From positions 744,001 through 808,000 of the forward strand of contig JANCIK010000002.1 in the NCBI GenBank assembly GCA_028532985.1: a stretch of 64,000 nt of DNA, given 5' to 3'. The position numbers and the translations under genes are program-made. This DNA is from Stropharia rugosoannulata (taxonomy: Eukaryota > Basidiomycota > Agaricomycetes > Agaricales > Strophariaceae). The notes beneath the pieces are model-generated. The model did not search any database. It was not told where the DNA came from and worked only from the letters and a program-made list of their open reading frames with translations. Shown here one piece after another: positions 1 through 11,632 of the stretch (position 1 is its first letter; every line of letters begins with the position of its first letter).

Positions 1-418
1 ACTACTTAGTCCCTTTGTCGGGACTGTGATAGCTGCGCGGGACGATTCGAAGTCCATTCTTTGGTTGTAGTTGTACAATGTTTACCGGGGCTACTGAATG
101 TCATTCATCCTTCTTACCTTACATTACCTTACCTTGCCTTGCCTTATCCCAGGCTCAGCGCGTTCTCGTTAATCACCGATCACTAATCATCGCAGCCACC
201 CATCCAAATTCTTTCCAGACCATTCGTCTTTCGATTTTACTTACGTCGGCGCGCCGCTGTCAACCGGTGAAGCTACTTTCATGCAAGATGTACTGTAGTT
301 GTAGTAAACTGCTAATACAAGATTTACTGTAGACGTAGTTACACATAAAAAAACGAATTCTGTGTGGCTTCTGACGAGCTGGGCCGCGCGCGTGTGTGTA
401 TGGGTGGGTACTCGACGG

Positions 419-505
419 CACCTTGTCTTGTCTCAGCACATGAGACAAGACAAGGTGACATGGGAAGACGCGTCGCGAGTTACTCGCGACGCGCACTGCC
501 AGTGC
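419..505. repeat. Three adjacent perfect inverted repeats
   Basis: Three palindromes follow one another. The first has 17-bp arms (419-435, reading CACCTTGTCTTGTCTCA, and 441-457) with a 5-nt loop. The second has 12-bp arms (469-480, reading CGCGTCGCGAGT, and 482-493) with a 1-nt loop. The third has 5-bp arms (493-497 and 501-505) with a 3-nt loop. All arms match perfectly as read. No gene overlaps them. They could form cruciforms, bind a dimeric regulator, or mark a small inverted-repeat element; the sequence does not decide which. Confidence 0.85.
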
Positions 506-589
506 ACCGTGCATGAATATATAACGGACCGGTAGTACATTAGGTACGTATATCGGCCCGCACACCAAGTCCGAGTCTAATGGTAAATC

Positions 590-2470
590 TCCGGAACAAC
601 TTCATCTTGCTCTCAACCATCATCATCATCCATCATCCATCAAGACTCGCCCTCCGTCCGTTCGAGTCATCCACCGTCATCCAGGACCCCCCTTGCGCGT
701 GCTTAATCGCCCTGAACCGAGTCGAGTCGAGTCCACCCCGGGTTTGTGTCAACGGACATAGACACAGACACGGACACAGACAGATACGAGCTTTTTCTTT
801 CGTGCTTTTCTGTCTGCCAAATGGGGTGGCGGTGGGGACGGACGAACGGACGAACAGACGAACGGACTGATGAACGGACGGATGGATGGATGGATGTATG
901 GATGGATGTATGGTGGATGTACAGATGATTCTTTACGCGTACGTACAGCTCAGCGCCTCTTAGCGCTCATTGCTGCTCCCCGCTGCTCCCCGCTCCGCGC
1001 TACGATTACTCTATACGCCCTGCTCAGGAGTCAGCGTGCCGCATTATCGGCAGAACCTGTGTTGCTACCTATTGCTACTTACATAACTAACGGCGCCTAC
1101 ACTGTCCACGGAACGCCGCACGAAACAAGACTCCCGGGGAAGGGGAAGTGTGCCCCCGCTCAGAGCTCTGCACGGCGGCTCTGCATCTGCATCTGCGCCT
1201 CCCCCGTCGAACTCACACGCGCTAGCGCTGCATTGTCAAAATCCAATCAAAATCCAAGGCGGTGTCGCCTGGAAATAGCACGGTGCTCAGCATACCATAC
1301 CATACCACATACGGTTGTGAAGGGGGCGTTTCACGCGCGTCAGCGACAAGTACGAGTTAATAATAGGCCCACCAGCGCCTGTCTGATCAGATTCAGACAT
1401 ACAATCCGCGTACCGGTCAACCATATCGACGGAATAAGAAGGTGCTGATGAAGCTGACTGGTCTGACCAAGCGTCCATTTCTGACGGGGTCTACTGCACC
1501 GCACATTGGCGATTAGTATAAGTAGATCTATTCTGACAATCTTTTCATGGTGGCGAGCTTTTCTTGTCCGCGTACTTTGCTTTGACTTTGACCTACGCAC
1601 TCACTCTTTACCACCACCACCACCACCTCGTCCTCGTCCTCCACCGGACAAACGAGCAACAGAAGCAGCGGGCGACGATAGGGCCCTGTCTGTGGCGCTG
1701 ATACACGCGTCTCGTCCGCGCCGCGTCATACCGCGACGCGCGAGAGATGGGTGTTGATCAGTGTACAGTCAGTATGCCCTATCTTCATACTACTGCTTGG
1801 TACTGTCTGCGTTTGCGCCCCTCCCCTCCCCCTCCCCCTCTCCGTCGTTCGTGAACGTGTCGCCCTGTACATACATGTCCCCTCACGGCCCTGCGGCAGC
1901 CTGCACCGTGCGGCGTCAAAAAATCTGCGCCAAGCTGAGCACTGAGCACTGAGCACTGAGCAGCCCAGCTCGACGCCCACTGCATCCGCACTCCGATCAC
2001 AAACCCGGAGCGGATCACGAGAGATCGCAGTAAGCACATGGATGGGATGATGCCCTATGGTGCCGCGTGCGGGATAATGATAATGATGATGATGATGCCA
2101 TGCTATGCTATGCTATGCTAAGTATGCCATGTCGTCCAATGTCGTTTGTCGGATTTTGTGGCTTTCGTGCATTTCGTAAGTGAGTCGCTGCTTTCGTAGC
2201 CGCCCGTACTGACAATGTCATATATATGTGAGCTTACTATGATGTGCTAAGGACCTGAGGTGCGGTGCTCTGTCCGGACGGGCGGAGGCGGAGGCGGGTG
2301 GACGGTGGTGGTGGTGGTGCTTGCCGTTCCGGTCAACGTCAACTTGCGTGGCTTCAAGCTTGGCCGATGCTGCAGACGTAGTTCGACTTACATGCAAGAG
2401 CATGTGTTTATATCTCGTATTCGGGAATCGGATGTATATGCAGCGGATGCATATGCATATGCATGCAACT
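590..2470. repeat. Microsatellite-rich, gene-free stretch
   Basis: Several simple-sequence tracts lie close together: CAT-type repeats near 606-645, ACAGAC-like repeats near 758-785, GACGAACG then GATG-type repeats at about 836-914, CCACCA near 1611-1626, TGAGCAC repeats at about 1936-1963, GATGAT then TGCTA repeats at about 2074-2120, GGTGGT near 2298-2320, and ATGCAT repeats at 2447-2466. Open frames here are low-complexity by-products of the repeats and resemble no protein family. The stretch could be a long regulatory region of a gene left of the window, or simply non-functional. Confidence 0.7.
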
Positions 2471-2813
2471 AATCAGCTGTAATCTAATATACATGGTTCA
2501 TATCGCGCCATCGCGCCTACTACCATACGACAACACGACACGCTACATACGCACGGCGCGACACGACGCGACTAGACTAGACGGGGCCCACCCACCGGCT
2601 ACCGCTTGACAACATTTGACCGAGGCTGGGCTTTACAAGACTCGGACTCTACACTACACTAGGTAGTATGTATATAAGATTATATTACTGATACCGTACA
2701 TTATCATTCTACATGCGCCCACACTACACACCATCCGGCAGTCGGGCGGGCAACCCCGCCGGAGGTTCCTGGTCCTCCAATTTGGGAAACATGGGGTGGG
2801 GTGCTATTTTGTG

Positions 2814-2847
2814 TACATGCGCGCATGTATACATGTATACATGCACT
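2814..2847. repeat. Nested short palindromes (CATGCGCGCATG and ATGTATACAT type)
   Basis: A perfect 12-bp palindrome CATGCGCGCATG is followed immediately by an ATGTATAC/ATGTATACAT palindromic run of alternating purine and pyrimidine. Alternating runs of this kind favour Z-DNA or cruciform structure. There is no gene context. Confidence 0.6.
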
Positions 2848-3831
2848 CGTGTTAACAAGTGTATTACGTATACTTCTGCAGAGTTCTTCCCCCGGTCGTC
2901 GAGCCCACAGCCCCTATGGTATGGAATGTAGTAGATGCGTGCGGAATGAAATTATAATGTCATGACTCTGGGTCGTGGATGATGCACGAAAGGACTCGAA
3001 GCTCCAGCTTAGTGCGACGCCTTGTATCAAAGTATTAGACCTCTTAACGCGCACTGTACAGCATGATGGCATCGCTTACGCGGCCCGGACTGGGCAAGTC
3101 GATGCGTATAGCGTTAAGTCGACAAAGCGCCGTGTATCTCAACCACCACCAAGTTCCTTGTACTTGGAAATCTATAATTGGAACGAAGTGGGACGCGTTT
3201 GCTGTCGCGCTTCGTGCGCAGCCGCCATGAAAATTTCCGTACAGCTTGTCCTGGTCCGCATTACTAGCCATCATTGATTAGTTCGCGTCCATAGAGAGAG
3301 ATATGTGTACTATGTAGCTGGTGGTTTGATAAGGAAGAATCATTGGTAGCGTTCGACACTGAAGGCTCCGATCTGATGCGAATGTATTTTTAAAAGGTGT
3401 GTTATGCTGCGCGAGCACAGGTTCAACAGGATAGGAAGGGAAACTCAAAGCGGGAACAGAAATTTAAAGAGAAACGATGGTGAAAGCCCAGGTTCATGGA
3501 ATATTGCACAGCTCGAAGCTTGAAAATATCCACAGGAATAGAACAGTAGATGAGTTCATTTTACAGAAGCGGTTCTCGTGTTCGGCCTGAATTTTAATAT
3601 TTTCCTTTCTATATAATGGGGGTCTCAAGTGAAATGCAGTGGAGTGTCGTGCACGATGTACATGGGAAAAGTAGTGGTGTGTGGAATCGAGGCATCTTCA
3701 TCAGAATTCCAAACCGTCGAAAGCGTTTGTGAGCGTGGGATGTGAAAAAACACCTGTGCCACTCAACTGAAAAAGGAAAAACATGAAGCAACTACAACCG
3801 AAGCGAGCGCAAACACGAACAAGCGGCGAGA

Positions 3832-3903
3832 CGGTATAAAAACCGAGCCACTCTCCTTTATACTCCCCAGCGACCCCTTCCTGCCTACCACCACAAGCGT
3901 CAT
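3832..3903 (+). promoter_or_regulatory. TATA-type promoter and possible orphan start codon
   Basis: A GGTATAAAAA box sits near 3832. It is followed by a pyrimidine-rich stretch and then an ATG at 3901 in the context AGCGTCATGAAC. Downstream (3901 to about 4080) the sequence is CA-rich and open in more than one frame but soon runs into stops, and no family is recognised. This may be the promoter and first exon of a truncated or lost gene, or a chance match. Confidence 0.25.
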
Positions 3904-5100
3904 GAACAACACCGAGCACGGAGGCCGCCCAACCACGACATCGCCTTGCTTTCAAATACCAATGGGACCAACCGCCGACGTTTCACTCACCACGCATCAC
4001 CAACGTCCTCGCCGAGCAAAACGTCCTAGGCGTGTCACCATCGCCGCTGCACATCATCAATGAAGGCGCAAACCGTCAATTAGTGCGTTCTTCATCGTTC
4101 CGACCAATGTATACAAATACTCCCGCCCCGCTGTGCCCCACTCGGCGTCCAGTGGGGAGATGCTGTCTGACAAGCAGCATGGGCGGGGGGATACCTAATG
4201 CAGAGAGCAGCGCACACACACTAGACCGCTCCGTGTGTGCCCGTCTCACTCACGGGAGGTCCCCCTCGTCTTGGGTTCCGCAAGGAGCGTTGCCTCGAGC
4301 GCGACCGCTATGACCCGCTAGTGAGTTGGATAGCGGGCAGGCAGGTCAATGCGCAAAAGAGAATTCCAGCAGTGCGGGTGTATGGTCGTAGTACCTGCTT
4401 GCACTGTTGGACCTCGGGGGCAGCGTGTCACAGTATGCTGTACATTGTGAAGACGACGACGGATTGCTGTCAAGGCGGGACGATGGGTGCGTTTCTATTC
4501 TCTTTTTTAGTCTACCTATTTCGCTTATCCCGCAGTACCAGCTCATCATTCAGAGTATTTTTTTTTTCTTTTTCTTTCTTTAGCGAATAATTCAACTGAC
4601 GATCCAATTATAGATTGAAGCTCAGGTTCCTTGAAATTCTTCTTGCAGTGTATCAACGTCGTCGTATAAAGCATGGCGGTATGCTATATGACAGTCATAT
4701 AGTATTTGATGTGTCAACGTCACCCCAGTCAGTAGTTCCCGTCCTACTTTTGTCATATCATCCAACGAGATCACAACCTTCACCAACTTGCCATCAGTAA
4801 ACCTTCCTAATTTGGATTAATTGATGGACCTACATCAAATTCGACCACAGTACCTAGGCGTCATCCTCGCCTTCCTCACTCAAAACTTCAGAGGTATTTG
4901 AATGACAACCCAAGTATTTATGAACTCATTCTAAGCTTCTCCCGTGCAGTCTATCTTATCATTATTCTCTCTTGTTATTCATAATTTTTCTTTTATCCGT
5001 TTGCAATCATCTTATTATCATTCATCAAATTATCAAAGCATTCTGTTGTGACCGTTCACGAAAATAACAGTATTTATGTGTCACAATTTACCAAGCCAAG

Positions 5101-6064
5101 CTACTGCTTAGACCATGTAGCCTTATTCTCCCTGATATATTGCTCTACTGTTCGCTTCCCCACCCACTTCATGCTGGAATCACTTGTGTTAGCATTGAAT
5201 AGATTTTCTTCGACGTGATTTGCTGTCTCGCTTTCGAAAAATGCCAACATATTGGCATGCTCTTCACGCAATCCCAAGTTTCGCAATGCTGCTTTTCCCT
5301 CTTCTAAAGTGAGCTGCCTGTATTTGATTTCCCTGCCGAGGATTGTTGTGAATAACTTTGCGGCCTAGGTATAAGATTAGTACTTTTATACTTCATAACA
5401 TAGGATGTGGTCAAGCCTACCTCTTCATAGGAAAGCAACTCTGGTCCGAAGAGGAATACACTTTTGTTCAGGCTTTTTTCCGCTGTTAAAGCTTCTACTG
5501 CCGCACTAGTAATATCCTCTGTCGACACAAATGCCATTTTGCCGTCGGCAGATGCCGAGGCTATTTCGTCGCGCTCACAGATGCTGGTCAAATACATTTG
5601 TTCGAAATTCTCTGCTGGGTGTCAGACTCTATATCTATTTGACCTCAAAAAATCTACAGACCGTGGAACCACGTTGGGCGAAGGACTGCATAGTCGGCGC
5701 CGCTGTCGACGATATATTGGTGAATTTTGCCCATTGGCCACCGGCCCGCTGGCTCGAACTGCGTCGCACTAAGGAGTACGAAGCGCTTGACGCCCTTGGA
5801 AAGTGCAAAGTCGATAAACGCCTTGACGTGCACGATCTCGTGGGACATCATCGGAACGACGAGGTACGCGCGGTCAATGGCAGCATCCACTTTAAATGGG
5901 TTCTCGTATGTCGATGCGTCGAACCAGTCGAACACGGCGGTCTTGTATGGCCCGGAAACCTTTCCAGAGCGGGAAGTGGCGACGAATGGGATGTTGGCAG
6001 CGTGAAGTCGTTCCAGGAGAACTTTTCCCGTCTTTCCTGTAGCACCGGTCACGAGAATAGTCAT
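5101..6064 (-). CDS. NmrA / festuclavine dehydrogenase-like NAD(P)-binding reductase
   Basis: This is a predicted 285-aa atypical short-chain reductase of the NmrA/EasG (festuclavine synthase-like) group. It probably reduces or senses a small molecule with NAD(P)H in the cytosol. The start at 6064 is chosen because the Rossmann motif GATGKTG follows at residues 6-12, close to the N-terminus as usual in this family. Three exons are inferred: 6064-5662, 5611-5421 and 5364-5101. Splicing the first intron gives PTWFHENFEQ, which matches the family's P-T-W-F-x-E-N-F signature, and the total length (858 nt) is in frame. The substrate cannot be told. No prenyltransferase or other alkaloid gene lies nearby, so an ergot-alkaloid role is not implied. 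The 3' neighbour side (before 5101) is empty. Confidence 0.85.
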
Positions 6065-9000
6065 ACTTGTCGCTGGTAATTGATGAAGATGGAGTTCTTG
6101 TATAAATTTCTTAAACCGACTCTCCCTTTTAAATACTACTCGAGCACTCAAGTGCTATCCATGTTAACTTTTCTAGATGTCACGTATTTGGTTTTGGTCT
6201 GAATTGAATTGAAGTCGCTAGAACGGACGAAACATTGACGGTCTGAGTAATTCTTCATTTTAGTCCGTATAAACGCCCAAGGTAGAGATTTTAGAGTAAA
6301 AGTGCAAAGATGAGAAATCATCAGGGGAATTTAATCAGCGCTTATGTTTTGGCCAGATGCGATGACTAAAAATAGGCAAAGGACACCCACTCAGGCTCGG
6401 TCCAAACCAGAACATAAACGTAAGCTTATCAAGACCGGACTTTCAAATTAATAACTCTCCAATTGATTACGTCGCCAGAAGCAATCCAACGACTGCGGAG
6501 GTACAGGTGACTTTTTCCCTATTCTTCGCGTTATTAAATTCCTTCTGCTTATGACGAATTTCTACGACGAAGTACGTTAGTACATTGTCTATGCCACTTA
6601 TTAATCTCTAACTCATCATGGAATGCGACTGATGACTGTCATTAATTCCTATGCTGGGCATGAATAACCATTATAGATAATTCTCTTGAGGTTAAACTCT
6701 CGTTGTGCATTGTGTCGTGGTACTATTTTTAGGAGCAACGCGCTTACGTTGAGTAGGTTCGAATTTGCCATTTCAGTGCCATCTAACACAGACCACAGCT
6801 TCAGCGTACCGGAAATATAGCGCGTGCTAGAAATATAGTGACATAGAAATCTACTACTGCGGCTGTCTGAGAATCTACCCAGACTCATGGAAACTCGGCA
6901 TTTCTCATGGGGTACAACATGATCATGAGAGAGTTTATTAGGATTAAGAGTGTGCCCAACTTCTGACTTCAGATTAGAAAAAGTATATGAGACGCGAGCA
7001 CTCCCACACAATGCAATCGGAGGGTAGATTTGGGAAAGATCACCGTCAATACCGCAAATGAGTTACGAATGCAGCGCGGCAGGTGCGGATATAATGACGT
7101 ATCTTATAATAGGCCAGTCACCTTCTCTTTCCATTCCCTTCTGCACACGACATCAAGAGCTATTTTCCTTAACATTTACTATGTCATACTGGTATCAACT
7201 TTGGCTTAACTCGAAGACGACTTTCGAGAACATACATACTTTTAATTTCTCAAACGAGCGTCACCTGAAGCCGACATGACATGCATACGACGCAGTTTTG
7301 AGGGATCATCAACAGACGTGATCATGATCCATCTATGGAAGATGTTTGATGAGGTTGCATGCAGCCAGGTGACAGAGTAGATGCCTTCTTTTAAGTTCGA
7401 GGGGTACGTTTGTCTTCCTCGGGTCATATTCTCCCTAAACGCTGAGAGGTCAATACGCGTCCTGGAGCGTCCCCGTGCCTAGTTTTAATGTGACTGACTG
7501 TCTGTTACTAGACTGTGCAAAATGATGCACACCGGAATAGCATCTTTACTGACGCATAAAGGATAGCTACCGAACCCCCGATCCTCGTAAAATATAGAAC
7601 CATCTCGCTCTGGACGACAAGATCGGAGGTGTACATGAGAAATGCTGCTATATATTGTATTGTCGATGGTGCCTTCCTGAAGCTTCCTGTGCCTCTCATA
7701 AATAAATCGAAGGTTGAGCCTGAGTAAAAGTCGCCCTAGAAGATCGTTACATAGCTAAGTTTAGCTTCACGACCGCAAATTATAGCTATCTCGTGGAATC
7801 TACCGAATATTGAAGGCAAACCGGTGCTTTGAAACCACTACTCTATTAGAACATAAGGATGTATGTATGCGACAGGCACTGACGTCCTCCCACGGCGATC
7901 TCATGCAGCTTCGACAAATAAAGAGACAACATACAAGTCATGAGTGAGTAGGGAATCGGGATGCTCCGAGGCAACTGATCTACATACTTCCATTGGCATT
8001 GGTATACTCCCAGGCGGACCCGATGACCGTCTGACAAGTTGAGCATTGGACCAGATGTCCGAAGAGAATGAATAGTACACGTTCCGTAGCCCGAAGCGCC
8101 ACGAGTAGTACACGATCGGATGGGAATCAACCTCTTGGTCTAATCGACAGTGATTCTCGTTGTGCAGGTAAAACAGGCTTCACGCAGGAACTTCGGCAAT
8201 AAGTGCATATTTACATCGATTCTTCTACCTATTATGGACCTTGTGAAAATATTATATTTTGCTTATGTATTGACCATTTACTCCGAGACTCAAGTTCGAT
8301 CTGTTGGGTCTATTCAGTTGTCCAGCAGGGGCAATAGGATGCATGTAGTGGTAAAGGATTTAAATTTGTTATGTTGCTCTCCATAACCTGAATGTATATA
8401 GTTTTTTTCTCACCTAGATCATGATAAATTCTATGCAATAAGAAGTATTGAAGGTGACAATAAACAGTTGCGGTGGTCGCGGGAAGTTTCATGGAAGTAA
8501 AAGCTCGGAGAAAGTCTATGGTGAATTTTGTCCCTGGTAGCTGACTTTTTAAACTGTCAATGTCCAAAGTCCCAAATTGAAGGATGCTCTTGCAATCACG
8601 GTTCAGTAAGTAGAAAAGGGCCAAATGTTTACTTACTCTTCTTAAAAGGGAAATGCACTTGCCACATTTGGCAGTGCACAATCATTTAATGAGGTAGCGG
8701 ACAACTCGTGACCAGTTCATCTAAGAGACCGGAAAAAAGCCCAGGAGACAAAACGTAACGCGTAATATTTACCAGGTGTTCAACGTCGACGTTTACTAAA
8801 CATTCGGTACCTTATTTGCTATTTGCTAAGTCTCCCCCTGATTAGGACCTACTATATTATGCTATTTCGTAATACAAGTATAAATACACAGAGCAAGATT
8901 CGACATCGGGGAAAAAGGCGGACGGGTATGAACGAATAAGGCGAGGGTAACATGGTTAGGAATAATAGTAATGTACCCAGGTAGAGTTTGGCGGAAAGCG

Positions 9001-9246
9001 GGGATCGGAGGGGCGCACTGTAGTAATGAGCAGTCGATCGTAAAAATAGAGTGAAGCGGTCGACGAGAGTGACTGGGAAGTATAAGGATATCGCTCGCCT
9101 CCGGATTAGGCGCATTAATTCCACATACTCTAAGATGTAGGAAGCTAGCGGTCAGCCGTTCCAGCAGCCGTCTAGGGTCTCCGTTCCGGACCAACTGTGT
9201 AGCAGGGTATAAGGTGGATTATCCCAACAGGAAACAAGAACAAGAT
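6065..9246. other. Long gene-poor interval between the NmrA-like gene and PAC1
   Basis: About 3.2 kb without a convincing gene. The first 100-200 bases should hold the promoter of the NmrA-like gene, which is transcribed away from this interval. The part next to 9247 should hold the PAC1 3' end. Minus-strand frames between 6649 and 8130 carry weak WD40-like phrases (see the separate entry). Nothing else could be supported. Confidence 0.5.
6649..8130 (-). pseudogene. Possible decayed WD40-type gene (weak)
   Basis: Three separated minus-strand frames carry phrases reminiscent of WD40 blades: a GTCTIHSLRTSG stretch followed by DGH and a later CQW (8130-7900), GIYSVTW followed by HVMSASGDARLR (7427-7242), and ISGTLKLWSVLDG (7011-6649). 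They lie in 5' to 3' order on one strand, but in different frames with stops between them, and no splice model joins them convincingly. This could be a relic of a WD40 gene or chance resemblance. PAC1, a true WD40 gene, is about 1.1 kb away, but these phrases do not look like copies of its repeats. Confidence 0.2.
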
Positions 9247-11127
9247 CTAAGGTCGCCAGATTTTGATCAACTGTACAACCACAAATTAATTAGCAAACAC
9301 AGATATATGCGAGCTTGAAATCCATGCATACTTTGTCCGTACCACCTGTGGCCACAACGTTAACAATCCGGTCCGAGTCGTCGCCTTCTGTCACCGGTGT
9401 CGGTCCCCAAGCCACACATTGAACAAAAGGATTATGGGCTTCAACTGTTTGACCTCATTTAAACACTTATAACAAGCTTTTACTTGTTTATCGACTTACT
9501 CTTTTTCAGACACCGTCCGGTTTTCAGGTCCCATACCCGCATTGTGTGATCATCGGCTGCTGATAGAAGGAACTTCCCGCATGGGTGAAACGTTAGTTCC
9601 TGGACCCACCCATCGTGACCGACCTTTCGATTCAAAATCAGCACAGGTTACAAATGATGTATCAGTATACGCACAAACGTCCATAAGCACTGCCCTCTCA
9701 ATGCATCCCATAACTTAATTGTTTTATCTCTGGATCCTGTCAAAACAAATGAAATCCCTAATGAATCGACTTTGGCAGTTTGAACGTTTGCGGGCTAGAT
9801 AAAAAATTGAAAGGGAGCACTTAGAATAGGAACGGGTAAAGACACAGAAAGAGATTACCACAGCGACGAGCTCCCTAACTGCTGGAATAGATGCCTGGGG
9901 CACAAAAACTGCACATTCTATGCGGTTATCATGACCTCGCATCTCTGTCTTCATTGAACCACTTTCAATGTCGGTAATACGGGCTGTCTAGATAATGCCC
10001 CTGTTAGCAAAAAAGTCATGAATGCAAAAAGAGCGTTCATACATGATCGTCCGAGCAAGTCAAAAGTAGCCGTCCATCAGCGCTAGGGAGGGCTGAACGT
10101 ATCCATTCTGCGTGTGGTTTCAGCACCTTGATACAATGACTAAAATAAATTTCAGCGAAAACTGTACACTACATGAAGAGCGGCTCTAATGGGCGAACCT
10201 AGTTTGTACATCCCAAACCCTAACGGTATGGTCTCTACTAGCAGATATTAGCTGATTATCTCCTGGCAGGAAATAAACGCTTGATATCGAGTGTTCATGG
10301 CCACGCAGTGTTGCAAAGTTCTTGTAGTCGTCAGGTACACTCCATAGCTTGATAAAGAGGTCATCGGAACAAGTGGCTACGAAATAACGTAAATAGATAG
10401 ATCTTGGGGTGAAGGGGATCGCACAAGACACACACCTAGAATCTTTCCCGTAGAGTCAAACTGGCAGTCTGATACAGCCTTTGTGTGGCTTTTTAATGTG
10501 CGCTCGCACTCGCCTGTGTCCCAATCCCAGATCTTAATAGTGGCATCCACCGACGCGCTTGCCAGAACCGAGTACAGCGGGTGGAACGAGATGGCGTTGA
10601 TCTTATCGCGGTGGCCAACGAGTGTACTTTTGGGCGTCGACGATGGGATCCACTCCTTATTCACGCGTTTCCCAGTTTCCGACGCGATAGGTCCTGCATT
10701 CGCAAGTTCTTCATGAGCTTGTGCCAGCCTTGCTTCGAGATCCATCACCTGGAGATGGAGTCAAACCATTCAGTTTCTAGGATGAGCGTGTGTGGCGATT
10801 CGGCTCGCCTTTCGCTGCATGCGGATAATGCTCGTCCATTTCTTCACCAGCAACCCGCTGGCCGGAGAAGTAGGATCTGGTACGAAGTCAGACTTGCGCC
10901 AAAGATGCGTCAGCTATATTGATTGGCACATCTCCAACGTCGACCGTACCAGTTCAGGTGCTTCCGCTTTGAACTCCTCGTATGTTTTCGTAAAGCCAGC
11001 GTTGTAAAGATAATCTAGCATCGATTTGTGCCTGATGCGAAAGAGGTCAGATAGAGCTGATGGTTCGCATATTCTTCAAAGACGCGTACAGATCTAATTG
11101 CTGTCGACTTGAAAGCTGCCCAGCCAT
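9247..11127 (-). CDS. PAC1: Nuclear distribution protein PAC1 / LIS1 homolog
   Basis: This is a LIS1-family dynein regulator, acting with NudE and dynein in nuclear migration and spindle positioning. The start at 11127 gives a LisH-type N-terminus ([17 protein letters not shown] after the first intron). The family's [20 protein letters not shown] coiled coil follows, then seven WD40 repeats, of which [65 protein letters not shown] and LIKIWRP are readable. The stop is at 9247-9249. About ten exons are needed. One intron (10808-10749) begins with GC rather than GT; no alternative GT donor keeps the conserved KVMDLE junction. The first coding exon is only about 38 nt. The product is about 430 aa, normal for the family. 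A one-base uncertainty in my reading near 11100 affects only the first exon. Confidence 0.93.
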
Positions 11128-11632
11128 GGTGACGATTAGAGTTTTGTCTGTCGGCAGGCCAAGTTGACCGTTCTCCAACACAACAGTATTCGCTTAGTCA
11201 GCAATCTCTGCCAAATACAGCGGGCCTCCGAACGACTACTCTCACTATCACCGCCAATTCTTGGCCAATCGCATTCGCTTTGGCAGTTGTAATTTCTTCT
11301 CTCAGATTCCATACCGCGATGCGTGTTGATTATTTAATACTCTAAATAATGAATCGTCATTTCACAAAGCGAGAGCCCGACAGCAAGACTTGAGCAAGAC
11401 AAACAGAAAACAATAAACAGGATTATAGCGCTATTCAGTAATATGCAAGGATATGAAACAAAACAGCAATCAGAGGGTAGATCATACGTAGTTTGTATAG
11501 TACCAATGCATTACCAAGAAATTGTGGGATTGTATTAAGTTATGGTGGGTGGGGGGTAGACGAGATGCGAATGTTCCCTCATGTATTTTCTGTTGTGAAT
11601 GACCTGGATCAAGTAGAAGCAAGCAGAACCTG
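11128..11632. other. Interval between PAC1 and the upstream gene
   Basis: About 500 bases between the PAC1 start codon and the stop of the next minus-strand gene. It should hold the 3' untranslated region of the upstream gene and the PAC1 promoter. No further gene, RNA or repeat is visible. Confidence 0.5.

Larger units (their letters stand above)
2471..5100. other. Gene-free stretch with no supported coding region
   Basis: Open frames here are short, overlap on both strands, and show no family resemblance. Apart from the palindromes near 2814, the TATA-like promoter near 3832 and a T-rich tract near 4556-4582, nothing functional could be supported. Confidence 0.55.

Noticed and set aside
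836..914. Tandem repeats considered as a CRISPR array
   Set aside because: Units are 4-8 bases with no spacers, and the genome is eukaryotic. These are microsatellites.
870..1448. 192-codon plus-strand open frame
   Set aside because: It starts inside a GATG microsatellite, has no family resemblance and no intron signals, and the composition fits a chance frame in GC-rich repeats.
5101..6064. NmrA-like gene as part of an ergot-alkaloid or other metabolite cluster
   Set aside because: No prenyltransferase, P450, polyketide synthase or NRPS gene is present nearby; the neighbours are empty sequence and PAC1.
6740..6775. GGTTCGAAT-like motif considered as a tRNA B box
   Set aside because: No matching A box or cloverleaf arms around it. 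No convincing tRNA was found anywhere in the window.
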